64,000 nucleotides of DNA. Source: Fremontodendron californicum (taxonomy: Eukaryota; Streptophyta; Magnoliopsida; Malvales; Malvaceae). Below the pieces are notes generated by a model. The model had not been told where the DNA came from and did no database searches. It worked only from the letters and a program-made list of their open reading frames with translations. Shown in pieces: positions 34,480 to 45,318 of this stretch. The stretch lies in contig JAULJL010000015.1 in NCBI GenBank assembly GCA_030761205.1, positions 8,189,501-8,253,500 of the forward strand, written 5' to 3'. The stretch's first letter is position 1, and every line of letters begins with the position of its first letter. Position numbers and translations under genes: made by a program.

Positions 34480-34663
34480 GGATTTTACTAACAAATGTCC
34501 TAAGAGCACTTTTTAAGGTTAGTATATGTGATAATATCTTCACTCTATGCATTGAAAATAATGAATAAAATTATCAACTTTTGTAATTAATACAATATTT
34601 TTACTATAAATAGTATATTAACTAACCTTAAAGAATGTTTTGAAGGTACTCGTTAGCAAAACC
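34480..34663. mobile_element. MITE family B, copy
   Basis: Starts GGATTTTACTAACAAATGTC and ends GGTACTCGTTAGCAAAACC, inverted repeats of about 30 bp extending into CACTTTTTAAGGTTAG / CTAACCTTAAAGAATG. A further partial copy abuts it at about 34405-34470 (TTTTTGTTAATGAGTGTTTT). No target duplication, perhaps because copies are nested. Confidence 0.7.
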
Positions 34664-34920
34664 AATGCATTAAAATTCATTAAATGAATTATTAGTTATT
34701 ACATTTAATATAAAAATATTATTATATAGTAATTTAATTAATCTTAATAAGTGTCTCACATTCATTAATAATAGTTTTTTTTTAATAATTCTACTTCCAT
34801 GTTTATCAAAAGAAGAGAAGTTGTTTCTCTGCTTATTGCTTTCCAAACCCTATAATTAACTTCCAACTGCAAAGAATTAATTTGTGCTTTTTAGTGTAAA
34901 TTATTTCATATATTTATGTT

Positions 34921-35104
34921 GAATTTTGTTAATGAGTGTCTTTATAACACTTTTTAAGATTAGTTAATATATTATTTATAGTAAAAGTAATGTATTAAAT
35001 ACAAAACCTGATAATTTTATTCATCATTTTCAATGCCAATACGAAAATATTGCTATATATAGTAACCTTAAAGAGTACCTTTAGGACACTCGTTAGCAAA
35101 ATCC
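34921..35104. mobile_element. MITE family B, copy with perfect 9-bp target duplication
   Basis: Ends GAATTTTGTTAATGAGTGTC and GACACTCGTTAGCAAAATCC. It is flanked by ATTTATGTT at 34912-34920 and 35105-35113, an exact 9-bp duplication, which points to the Mutator superfamily. No coding capacity. Confidence 0.88.
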
Positions 35105-36103
35105 ATTTATGTTTTATATAGTTGAATTGAAAAGGCAAGTAAAATATGCATACCACATTTTCATATCATTAAAAAACACACATTTCTAATTATAGCTATT
35201 ATTAGAGCTTTTAATTTAGATGTAAATTAATTGCAACTAACAATTAATTTATTACTAGCTTCACCATTAAAAAATGTAGTTATAAATAGTAAGAAAATTA
35301 ATAGATTGAGTTCCAAGCATTAGTTGTTAATCCACTAATAGATTTAAATATTTTATCTTAAAAACCTGTATAGTTGTAAATTTTTTTATCATATTTTTGG
35401 TTAAAGTTGATAATTAAATCATCAAAACTTTCAAAATAAATTATTTTAATAATTGGAATCTCTTGGACAGCCAACACATTTGTAATATACAAATATACTC
35501 TTACAAATCAAACCATCATTTTTTTCTTTCTAAAAGAATATTATTAAAAAAAAAAAACTCTAGAAGTGGACAACTTTTAAAAAAAAGTTTTTTAAAGAAG
35601 AAATATAAATTATAAAAAAAGTAAATTAATGAGTGTCTATAACTATCAATTAAAAATTATTTAATTATTATTTTAAAAAATATTTTTATTAAACTATAAA
35701 ATATAATTTTTTAATTATAATTTGTTATAAATATCACTATAATTCTATGTTACTAAATATTAATTAATATTTTTTTATAAAAGCATTAAACAAATGGTTA
35801 AATTAAAATTCATTTTAAGATAAACGAAAAAAAAAAAAAAACCTTAAAAAATGTTTTGAAAAATTGGAAGGACATAGAAATGTCTAAACAGAAGCCTACA
35901 AAGAAAAAAAATAAAAATAAATCTATTATTAACCGTGGAGAACGACGAAGTCTCATCTTTTATGACAAGTCAGCCGCCATTAACAGTAACGACGTTAAAT
36001 TTAAGACTCATAACAGTTAGCCAGCAGAGCCTTAAGAGTGCTATCCTCAGCGCCAATTTATTCCTTCCAATCCCCAATGATAGCAGTGAATGGATGGGAT
36101 AAA
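35105..36103. other. Gene-free AT-rich interval
   Basis: No gene, RNA or clear repeat boundary recognised. Confidence 0.4.
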
Positions 36104-36890
36104 GGTGAGCAAAATCCGACTTGATTCGAAAAAATCGAAAAAAATTTTAAATTAAATAATTCAGTTTATTAGAGTTATTGAAATTTTCGGATAAACTCGA
36201 CTAAGTAATTTGAGTTATATAATTTAGTTAAGATTTGATTTATACAACTCGAATAACTCGAAAATTCGAATAAAATATTTCTATACTACGTCTTTTTACT
36301 CATTTGAGTTTGATACTAAGCTTTCGTCTTCTCTCTTTTACTCTTTTGCCCATTTTTGTTGTTTATCACTATTTAGTAGAAAAATAAATCCGCATGAGTT
36401 GTTAACTGCATATTTATTGTCTTAATGTTTTATCATTAATTTCTTTTTTCCCTTTGAAATTGATAAGATTTAGATTGAAAGTTTACATTGAACTTTTTGG
36501 GTTTCAAAAGAGGAAGGTTATCACTTAATGCTTCATTCAATTAAAAAATGAAGTTTTTGGTCAATAGTAAACTATCTATTTAATATGATAACTTTTTGAT
36601 ATTTATATTTATAACAAAAGATATAACACAAAAAAAAAAATTTGTAATTGCAGAGAACTAAATTTCAAAATTATAAATATAATGCATTTACAAGATAACA
36701 GTAACATGATCTAGTCAATCAACATTTATAAAATAACATTTTAATTCGAATAAATTTATTCGATTCGAATTTGTTTTAACTCGATTCGTTAAAATTTTAA
36801 ATTAAGTTTGATTGATAAAAAAGAATTCATCAACTCGATTAATTCAATTTTTTTTACTCGATTCGACTCGATTGAACGCTCATTTCTAGA
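36104..36890. mobile_element. Non-autonomous TIR element with TCGA-rich ends, about 0.78 kb
   Basis: The left end, GGTGAGCAAAATCCGACTTG then ATTCGA, matches the complement of the right end, which reads AATGAGCGTTCAATCGAGTC then GAATCGA. Short ACTCGA/TCGAAT words recur in both terminal 120 bp in opposite orientation. It lies immediately upstream of the RIN4 promoter. Exact termini and target duplication are unresolved. Confidence 0.6.
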
Positions 36891-36999
36891 GATTGAGGAA
36901 CGATGATAATTGGTGTGGAAGGAGTGAAAATTTACCTGCCTCGAAATTTAATTAGAAATAATAATAAAAATATCCAAGATACGAAAACATACGGCAGAC

Positions 37000-37335
37000 T
37001 TTGGTTTGACAGAGACATCTGAAAATGAGAAGAAACCGAGATTTTTACAGAGAGAGAAGGAGAGAATGGTCAAACATTACTGGTGGTGCCGGTCAATGGT
37101 TGATAAACCTCTCTCTCTCCTTTTTTTCTCTCTAAATTCTCTTTCTCTCACTAAAGTTCTCTTCATCTCTCTCTTTTTCTTTTTATCTTTGAATTTCGGT
37201 TGAAGGGTTCTTTAAAAAGGCTGTAGAGTTTTTTTTTTTTTTTGTAATTGTTTGATAACAAAAAAACTGAATTCTTTTGTTCTTTTGTTCTTTTGGGGAT
37301 CTGGGTTTTCTTTCTCAAGTTTGCTGAAGAAAGAA
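37000..37335 (+). promoter_or_regulatory. RIN4 promoter/leader with paired W-box cores and CT-rich leader
   Basis: Two GGTCAA words (complement of the W-box TTGACC) lie 23 bp apart at 37068-37073 and 37091-37096, with a TTTGACAG near 37004. W-boxes bind WRKY factors, which suits an immune gene, but this is motif-level inference. A CTCTCT-rich leader follows at about 37110-37180. Confidence 0.4.
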
Positions 37336-40300
37336 ATGGCAGTAAGTTTTTATCTTTAACTTTTTTTTTCCGGTTCTTTTGTTGTTTTTTTTTGGTTTTG
37401 GTGTAGTTTACATTATTCTTCTGTTTGTTTCCGGAGAAATTGCAAAAGACAAAAAGAAATATGAGAATGATGGAATTTTGTGCTTTTGTGTTATGTAATT
37501 TTTTGTTTTACAAGAGAGATAAACTTAAGTAAGCAAGATTGTGTGTGTTTTTTTAGTTCTTTAATTGATTTTTATATGATATATTTGAGATTTTGTATTG
37601 TGAATATTGTTTTTTTTTTGTTTTTTTTTATTATTATTTTGTTTGAGGTAATTGATTTACTGAAATGAACTTTGGATGGTTGAGATTTTGGTCTTTTATT
37701 TTGTTGACTTGTAATTGGTTTATTTTAGGATGACCTTATATATCACATGATTGGCTTGTTTTGCTGGTCTGGGCTTATGTTGTATTATTTCCAAACTATG
37801 GATCAAATTGCCTTATAAATTTTGTTGTGTTTTGATAATGGAAAAATTAAAGCATCCAACAATGTGAATTCAATAGGATAAAGAAGATGGATAAAATTCA
37901 CAATATAAAATTTTAAATTCCCTCTTGATTGCTAGAGGGGTTTGCTTGTGAAGAGAGATTGTAGAATGAGTGAATGACTATGAATCCAGAAAGAACATGA
38001 TTAAATTGAGAACATGAACAATTTGAATTAGCCTTTTTTTTGTTTTGTTGGTATAATGGATTATGTTGCTCCGACTCTTCATTTTTCTTGAAGTACCTGT
38101 ATCCGACATATATCCGGACATGGGTACGGGGACATGACCCTTCAAATACATGGAAAAACTTAAAAACAATTGAACGTATCCATGTCGGACACATTACCCG
38201 TATCCGACACTCACACCCGAGTCCGAATAACATAGATGGTGTGACTTGGGAATTGCATATTGAATTTTGTATAGATGGCATACTTTGTGCCTATCTGCAC
38301 TAGTTTCTTATGATAACAAAAGAAAGATATTAGTCAAAGCACTCGAAAGAGGGAAATACCTCAGAATTGTTGTCAAAATTCATAACCAATAATGACCATT
38401 ATCTAAAGTCCATATAGAGGTACAACCCCTGGACTTCATTAAAACTTTTCCATTACATTTACATAATACTAGAGCGTTTATCTTCTACTTGAGTTCATTG
38501 TTTTTATTTGAACAAAATTAGCGTTGCGAATTAATAGGGGCCAAGCAGATTTGTTTGATTTCTGAGTTCTTTCCATTGATTAAACATGTGCTGATCACAA
38601 AGTTGCATTAAGTCGATACTTGATAGTAATTACTGCATTTCAAATGTCTTGACAGGGTGTTTTGTTGTTTGGTTATGTAGTGCAAATGACCTCTTAGGAG
38701 CCCTTTTGCCTGAGACCTGAATTTTTCTTCTTAGCTAGTATTGATAAGATGAAATTAATGTTCAAAATCAAGAGTTGTTCTTTAATGTTTTTTGAGAGGT
38801 ACTTTCTTGTTTTAGAGTTTAGCTTTAACATGAGGAAGGAGCTTGAATATCTTTTTTAAATACTGGCGTGCTTTATGACCTGCAAAGGAGATTTGTAATA
38901 TATTAGATGCATCTCTTGCCCCTCTTGTCCATCCTTTTTTTTTTACCTAATTTATGACCAATCCTTGTCACTTGTTTTAATAAAAGTAACCAAAACAGCT
39001 AAAGAAGCCTTTGAATTTGGTCAATGGCCAAGTCCATTTCCTTGACAGTTATTATTATTATTTTTTGGTATTTGAGATTGTCAGGATTGAACCCTGATCA
39101 CTGGAACTAAGAGTCTAGCACTCTACCAACAGACCACACGATTGTTGGCTATCACCTCTTGTCCAAGCAGATTAAATATTTGTTGGAAGTTTCATAGTTA
39201 GAAATTTCAGATTTATGTGCAGTTTCTGCATCAAACAAAAGTGGTTTTAAGCTATCTTCTGTTCACTTTCATAATCTTATCTCCCCGAGCTCTGTAATTT
39301 TGTTGTAACTAAAAATCTTTTGGAACCATATAGACATTATTTGTACATCTATGAGAAGAAGCATAATTATATTATCTCTTCTCATGCCTAGCTGTCCCTA
39401 TTTCATCCTTAGTTAAGCTCATATAAGAATGGTAACTTTCTATAGTGCTCATTTGGTTTCCTGAATCTTCTGAAATGAATTATCCAATGGAAGATGAATT
39501 GGTTGACCTTGTATTCCTTTTCAACCTAAGTTTCCATGAAAAGAATGGGCTAGCTAGATTCGAAATTGATTGAATAAAAATAAAAACAATAATTATAATA
39601 CAATTGATCACACTGTGCAATAAAGAAAACCTTTTTGTCTGATTTACTTCTAGCAAGAATAATATCTTTCCAGCCTCCCTCTTCTATTGATATTAAAAAT
39701 GTTGAAAAAACTTTGAAGAATTTGATAGAGGCAAGCTTTTAAGCAGTGTGAAGAGAGAATGTTTAGTGTATTAGCTTATTTTCCTGCTGATTAGGTTTAA
39801 TTGTAGTGCAATAGAGTGCGTTTTAGTAAGACTGATGCCAATTTTGAATGTGTATTAGCCAGAAATAATTCTTGGTGAACTTTAAGTTATATGCATGCTC
39901 GTCTTTATGTTTGTTTAAAAGCCGATAAGACATGTATTGTCTATGATCACAAATTCATTGCGTGTGTGATTCCTTTTGAGGTGATAATGTATAGTGTTTC
40001 ACCCTGAAATTTGACCTTTGTGGAAAATCTTCTGGCTTTCCTATTTTTGAGCCATCTTTAGGTGTAAGGATCTTGGAATTATTTTTGCTCCATCTATGAT
40101 CTGCTAATCTTTGTCCCCATTAATGATAAAGGAGAATTTTGTTTTTGTTTTATCTAATAACAAGCTTTTGTTGCCATTGCAGCAAAGTTCTCATGTACCC
40201 AAGTTTGGCAATTGGGATGATGAAGAGAACGTTCCCTACACAGCTTATTTCGATAAGGCCCGTCAGGGTCGCAGCGGAGGAAAGATTGTAAACCCAAATG

Positions 40301-41797
40301 ATCCCCAAGAGAGCCCAGACTTACATCACGATAATGTAGCTCCAACTAGAGCTCATCCTGCTTCAAGAGCAAAACCAGAACTGGATGAACCAGTAGGACA
40401 TGAACCTGCTAAAAGGGCACATGAGCGCCGAAGGAGCAGGGAAGAAGGTGACCTCAGACAATATGCTGACTCTCCAGCACGTCATGACAATGTCAACCGC
40501 AGAGCTTCTGGGGACTCTACACCTTCGCGTTATGGCCGTGGAGTGAGTTCTGGTGAAGCCCCAAAACGAGCTACAAGACCAAGTATTGGATCTGAAAACA
40601 GCATAGATAAATCACCACTCCATCACCAGGCACGGGTCACAGGGAGAGGTAGCATGGCATCACCTGCATTGGAAGGAAAGACTTCATATGATAGTAGCCA
40701 TGGCACTCCTGGGAGATCCAGAATGAGGCCAAGTACTAGAGGCGATGAAAGTGTAAATTATCTGTCTTCTTCCCTTTCATTTTATTGTCATAAATATCAT
40801 AAACTGAAAATAAATGTGTTGCAGTTCTGCTGGTGGGCTTGAAAAATCCCTTCCATTTCCTTCTTATTACGTGTTTGTTAACGATTTTCATCCTTTTTCT
40901 TTTTCTTCTTTTTCCTAAAAGGTTAAACCTAAAGCATAGCATATGCATAGCTTATCAACAACTTGAAGTCTTCATGATTGACAGCCTACATGGCGCTTGC
41001 CTCTTGAAAGCCTTATCTATCTTATATCATGTTCTCATCTAGCAGGAAAATTTTTCTTTTACTTGAATTTGTTTGTAACACTTGATAATGATAATGCATT
41101 ATGCCTGTCTTGGTTGGCTTGGGATTTGATTGTGTGAACTTTTATTTTTATATCTGCTCTTCTATGTTACTCGGACTCGGATGTGAGTGTCGGACACGGG
41201 TATGTTTGATTTATTTTAAGTTTTTCCATGTATTTGGAGGATCCTTAGGGGATCATATCCCAATACCCATGTCCAGATATGCGTAAGATATGAGTGTCGG
41301 ACACGGGTACTTCAAGAAAAATGAAGAGTCGGAGCAACATAGCTGCTTTTTGCCCTTTTCCCCATGTGATGACTCCTCTTGAGACAAACTGATCCAAATG
41401 TAAAAATTTGTCACTTTATTTAAAGCTTGTTGCTAATATTAATCTGGTTTCTGGTGTCACAGCCTGATAAAGGTGCTGCTGTTCCGAAATTTGGTGACTG
41501 GGATGAGAATAATCCGGCATCAGCTGATGGTTATACTCACATTTTTAATAAGGTGCGAGAAGAGAGGAACAACGGGGGCATGCCGGCTGAGCAATCTCCA
41601 TACAACACTGTTCGGAATCGAAAGCCAACTAACAGCAGTGCTAAGGTATGTTGTTTGGGAACCTCACCAAGCCCTTTGGTTGCTTTGCTATGCCTATGGT
41701 TTTTTAAAATCTTGTATATATATATATATATATCATTCCTAATTCTGTATTTCTTCATTTCCCCCAGAGTTGCTGCTTTCCATGGTGCAGGAAATGA
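37336..41797 (+). CDS. RIN4: RPM1-interacting protein 4 (RIN4), 262 aa, four coding exons
   Basis: Plasma-membrane immune regulator guarded by NLR receptors and targeted by bacterial effectors in Arabidopsis. Exons: 37336-37341 (only ATGGCA), 40183-40752, 41463-41645, 41768-41797, all phase 0 with GT/AG. Two NOI segments with AvrRpt2-type cleavage motifs are intact: VPKFGNW at residues 7-13 and VPKFGDW at 199-205. Thr217 in DGYTHIFNKVREERN aligns with the regulatory Thr166 of Arabidopsis RIN4. The C-terminus SCCFPWCRK carries the palmitoylated cysteine pair (255-256) that anchors the protein. The centre is disordered, Arg/Ser-rich and about 50 residues longer than in Arabidopsis. Intron 1 (2.84 kb) and intron 2 (0.71 kb) each hold one family A MITE in opposite orientation; intron 1 also has a SINE. 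Confidence 0.96.
38061..38235 (-). mobile_element. MITE family A, copy 3 (RIN4 intron 1)
   Basis: Runs from TTATGTTGCTCCGACTC to GAGTCCGAATAACATAG, in reverse orientation relative to the copy in intron 2. The flanks do not give a clear 8-bp duplication. Confidence 0.82.
39049..39155 (-). mobile_element. tRNA-related SINE-like sequence in RIN4 intron 1 (minus strand)
   Basis: The minus strand reads TGGTCTGTTGGTAGAGTGC (A box) and GGGTTCAATCC (B box), then CAAATACC and an A/T-simple tail (AATAATAATAATAA). It does not form a complete tRNA cloverleaf, so it is not called as a tRNA gene. Confidence 0.55.
41162..41342 (+). mobile_element. MITE family A, copy 4 (RIN4 intron 2)
   Basis: CTATGTTACTCGGACTC to GAGTCGGAGCAACATAG. 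Flanks CTGCTCTT (41154-41161) and CTGCTTTT (41343-41350) match at 7 of 8. Internal inverted words GTGTCGGACACGGGTA occur near both ends. Confidence 0.9.
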
Positions 41798-42288
41798 GGC
41801 CTGTGAAAATTTGTGGATTTTGTTATAAGTTGTGTGGAATATTAATATTGTAAATACATTGAAGGCTCCCTCAAAGCATAGTAATTTCACTGAATGTATG
41901 GTAATGGTGTCCATTTTCGAGCTTTCAAACTGTTAGGAGCTGTGGTTGAAGTTCTTTTTACTCTGTTGGGCTTAGGGGGGTTACTCTTAACATTAATTAT
42001 AGGCTGTTTGCCATTGCCACAGATCATATTAGTTCTGGTTTTGAACTCCACTCATCATAATTTTTTTGGGTGCCAAATGGATGGATCAAAGGTTACTCTT
42101 TAACATTTTAGGCTTTTAACCTTGTTTAAAGAGCTTGCAATCAATCACTGAATCAAATATTTTTCAAGCCAAACCATAAAAATGTTTATTTGAACCATAA
42201 TACTTCATGTATTTATATTTGATATATTGTCTGTAGTGGTGTCTATGGGTTGAGTTGAGCCCAAACTCATATAGCAAAAAAAATTTGC
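41798..42288. other. RIN4 3' UTR and flank
   Basis: Probable 3' UTR of RIN4 followed by unremarkable sequence. No gene seen. Confidence 0.5.
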
Positions 42289-43830
42289 TTAACTGCTGTC
42301 AGATTTTATTACGCAAGTTCATGTATCGCAAACAAGTAATATAATGTGAAGTAGAGTGTTGAACCCACGAGGAATTATTATTAAAATCGTTAAGTACTAA
42401 AATTAACGCAACTTAATCTTATTTAAATAAATAATTAAAGATGATAATCAAACTTAAAAGAAATTAAAAATAAAAGCAAGTAAATTAAAAAAATTGAATT
42501 AATTATAAAAACCTAGGATTGCAACTTCTTTCAACACTTCACTTGAATCTTTATCTACCTTTTCACTTTATTAATGACCCTGAGTTGTTAACCTAGACCT
42601 TTATCTTATTTATAAGCATCTCTCGATGGTCTTATAAACATATATCTCCTAACCAATTAACTATATGTCTATGATAATTGAATTAAAGAATAACTCATTA
42701 AGCTTGGGCTCTAACAATGGTTACACATGACAAGTAAGTATATTTTTACCCTACCTGCAATCAATTCATCCTAATAAATGAATATGAAACATGTGTCATT
42801 CAATCCATGTCTAACACTAAACTCCCTATGTCTAGTTGTATTTAAGTGAAAAAATCAATTTAATTGGTAGCTAAGCAATTAAAAGCATTAAGAACAAGAA
42901 TGAACAAACAATTTAATAAATCGTTAAATCAAGCTAGAGAGAGAAAGTAAATTCAAACTATGTATTGAATTTCATTGAAATCCTAGTAAAAGAAAATTAG
43001 TTCATGATAATTAATGAAACAAATAATCAAATAGTTTCACCATCATCAACTACACAAGAAAAATAAAGAAGGCACAAGAAAAATAAAGAAGAGAAAAGAA
43101 AAAAGAAAAAACTAAGAGTTGTCAATTATTGAGTCTTCAATCTTCCAATTTCTTGAGAGAATTTGATAATGGCTATCTTTTTGAGAGAGAATTAGGTTTC
43201 TTGATGTCTAATTCTCTTTATTCTGACCTAAAAGAGTCTTATTTAAAGTGTCAAAGGTCTCATGGAGTCCGAAACTTCATTCCAAAGCAAAACAGGTAAG
43301 TTTTACGTTTTTTTACGTTTTTGAGGTACTGTTCACTATCTCCCGGCGCCGCGGCTCCAGCTAGTGGCGCCGGCGCCACTGCTACTGCCTCGTTGGTGTT
43401 TCTCCTCCGTTTGTCTGAATTGGTTTCTGTCGGCTTCTCAAACTTCGTCAGCTATTTTGACTGGGCAAATCTTGTCCGATTTTGACGAGCCTTACACCGT
43501 TGGAAAGATATGGAAGTTAGCTTCAAAATCCAAGAAGGGAGTTTTCTCAAATTAAGTCTTTAAAATTGATTTTTTCTTGAAATAAGCTCCGGATGTCGAA
43601 TCTGTCTGCTCATTGGAATGCATCGATTTTTGTCGTTTTGCACCACGAAACTCCAGATCACCTTGGACTTATAAAAACACATAAATAACAACTAAACAAC
43701 TATTTTAAACATAAAATGAATAATTAAAATAAATATAAAAATATCTAAAACTAATAAAATTCTCAAAGATTTAATCGATTCAAAAGCATAAAAAGTGGCA
43801 AAATAACTATATTTACTAAAGTTATTATTA
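42289..43830. repeat. Unclassified repeat-like region, possibly a LARD-type retroelement remnant
   Basis: Non-coding for 1.5 kb on both strands. It begins GTCAGATTTTATTACGCAAG, includes GTTGAACCCACGAGGAATTA, and closes with CAAAAGCATAAAAAGTGGC. An isolated GC-rich island sits at about 43338-43390 (CTCCCGGCGCCGCGGCTCC, GGCGCCGGCGCC). This composition is foreign to the flanks and reminiscent of large non-coding plant repeats. No terminal repeats or target duplication found, so the class is open. Confidence 0.4.
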
Positions 43831-43834
43831 ACCA

Positions 43835-44030
43835 AGGCTTGGTTTGATTCGGCTCGTTAGATTCGGAAAACCTATTTTATTATTTAAAATATTAAATATT
43901 ATTTTTATATTAATATTTTATAATTAAATTTAAATAAAATATTTTTTTATTAATTAAATAATAATTTGGGTCGGATTAGACCTGACGGATAGATTGGCCG
44001 TTGGACACGTCTAACTATCAATTAGAAATG
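43835..44030. repeat. Family D-like degenerate repeat
   Basis: Resembles the family D core: GATTCGGCTCGTTAGATTCGG, an AT-rich middle (ATTTAAATAAAATATTTTTT), then TTTGGGTCGGATTAGACC. The termini have decayed. Confidence 0.45.
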
Positions 44031-44137
44031 TTAAAACTATCAATGTTAGTGTATCATAAATTGCTTCCTCATTAATGAGTAAAATTTGAAAATTAAAAAA
44101 AAATATTTTATTAATTTGTTTTAACATAATTAAATAT

Positions 44138-44309
44138 GAGTTTTGCTTACGAGTGTCCTTAGGGCAGTTAATATACTATTTATAATAATAATATTATATT
44201 AAATACAAAAGTTGACAATTTTATTCATTATTTCCAATTCATTAATTGAAGATATTATTATATTTAGCAACCTTAAAAAATGCCTTTAGAGCATTCGTTA
44301 ACAAAATCC
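44138..44309. mobile_element. MITE family B, copy with perfect 9-bp target duplication
   Basis: GAGTTTTGCTTACGAGTGTC to GCATTCGTTAACAAAATCC. It is flanked by ATTAAATAT on both sides (44129-44137 and 44310-44318). With the copy at 34921, this gives two independent exact 9-bp duplications for the family. Confidence 0.88.
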
Positions 44310-44318
44310 ATTAAATAT

Positions 44319-45318
44319 TTTCTTTACGGGCTCTCTAATTTTAAAATTATTGATAAATGATGTGATAATTTATGATGCAATGATAATATATATAATCAAC
44401 AAATGACAATGCATAAATATAAATTCATATTTTTTTTCCCCAAGATAATACTTGTTTCTTTTTGAAATTATAATGCAGTTATTTAATTGAAAAAGGAAAA
44501 AAAGAAAAACCCAGTCAAACATTGACTCGGGCATCTAAATTCTACAATGTTACAAGTTGTAGAGAATCCGAACTCCAACACGTTCCAAAGTCCAAACTGA
44601 TCCACTTGTCCTTTTAGTTTTAAACTATTTTAATTTTAATCACATAGACGCATCCTGACCGTTTAAAGCAAACAAACGGATAAAAAATTAACAACAATCT
44701 GACGGCGTCAGTCAAACTCAAGAGCGCCAAAATTTCGCGGTTGCTCAAAAAATTTCAAATTTCAACAAAATTCAAAAACCAAATTAACGTCACAGCTAAA
44801 TCGAAAGAGAGCTCCCACAGTTTCTCTCTTTCTTTTGCTCTCAGAACTCAAATCTGATTTTCAAACTAAGAAAAAAAAAAGATTGGCACAGAGAAATTTC
44901 ACCATTCTTTTCTTTTTCTTCAATCCCAGGTACTTGAAACATTCTTCTGTTCCAGTTTTCTTTCAAGTGAACTGTTCCTCTTCTTGGATTGTCTTCTGTA
45001 TTTTTATTATATCACCAATTTGTAATTTGTTTTTCTTGGTTTTCATTTTCTTGTATGTTTGGAATTGCCTCGATTTTGTGATTTTTTTTTTTGTAGCCAA
45101 TTGAACTTAATAAGTATCAAATTATACTATGAGCTGCTTCTTTTAGGTCTTAGATTTCGGATGCAATCTAGTGAAGTTGCGTGAAAAAAGAAGAAAAGAG
45201 GGCTATTTTCTTTCTGGGTCTTAAGCTTTCTCTCAAATCCCCATTTTGTTTTTTTACGTAAGAAAAGTTTCCAATTTTGCATCGAATTTAAGTGCCCAAT
45301 TGAGGGAAAAGAAATAAC
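44319..45318. other. CDC45 upstream region
   Basis: The sequence at 44690-44730 (TCTGACGGCGTCAGTCAAAC) and the TTTCGCGG at 44734-44741 resembles an E2F site (TTTSSCGC, complement), which would suit a replication gene. A donor-like CCCAG/GTACTT at 44927 and an acceptor-like tract before the ATG allow a 5' UTR intron. These are motif-level inferences. Confidence 0.4.

Noticed and set aside
39049..39155. Possible tRNA gene in RIN4 intron 1
   Set aside because: A and B boxes are present, but no full cloverleaf can be drawn and an A/T-rich tail follows. Better explained as a SINE.
43364..43555. Short open frame in the GC-rich island
   Set aside because: Too short, no domain, and it lies inside a non-coding repeat-like block.
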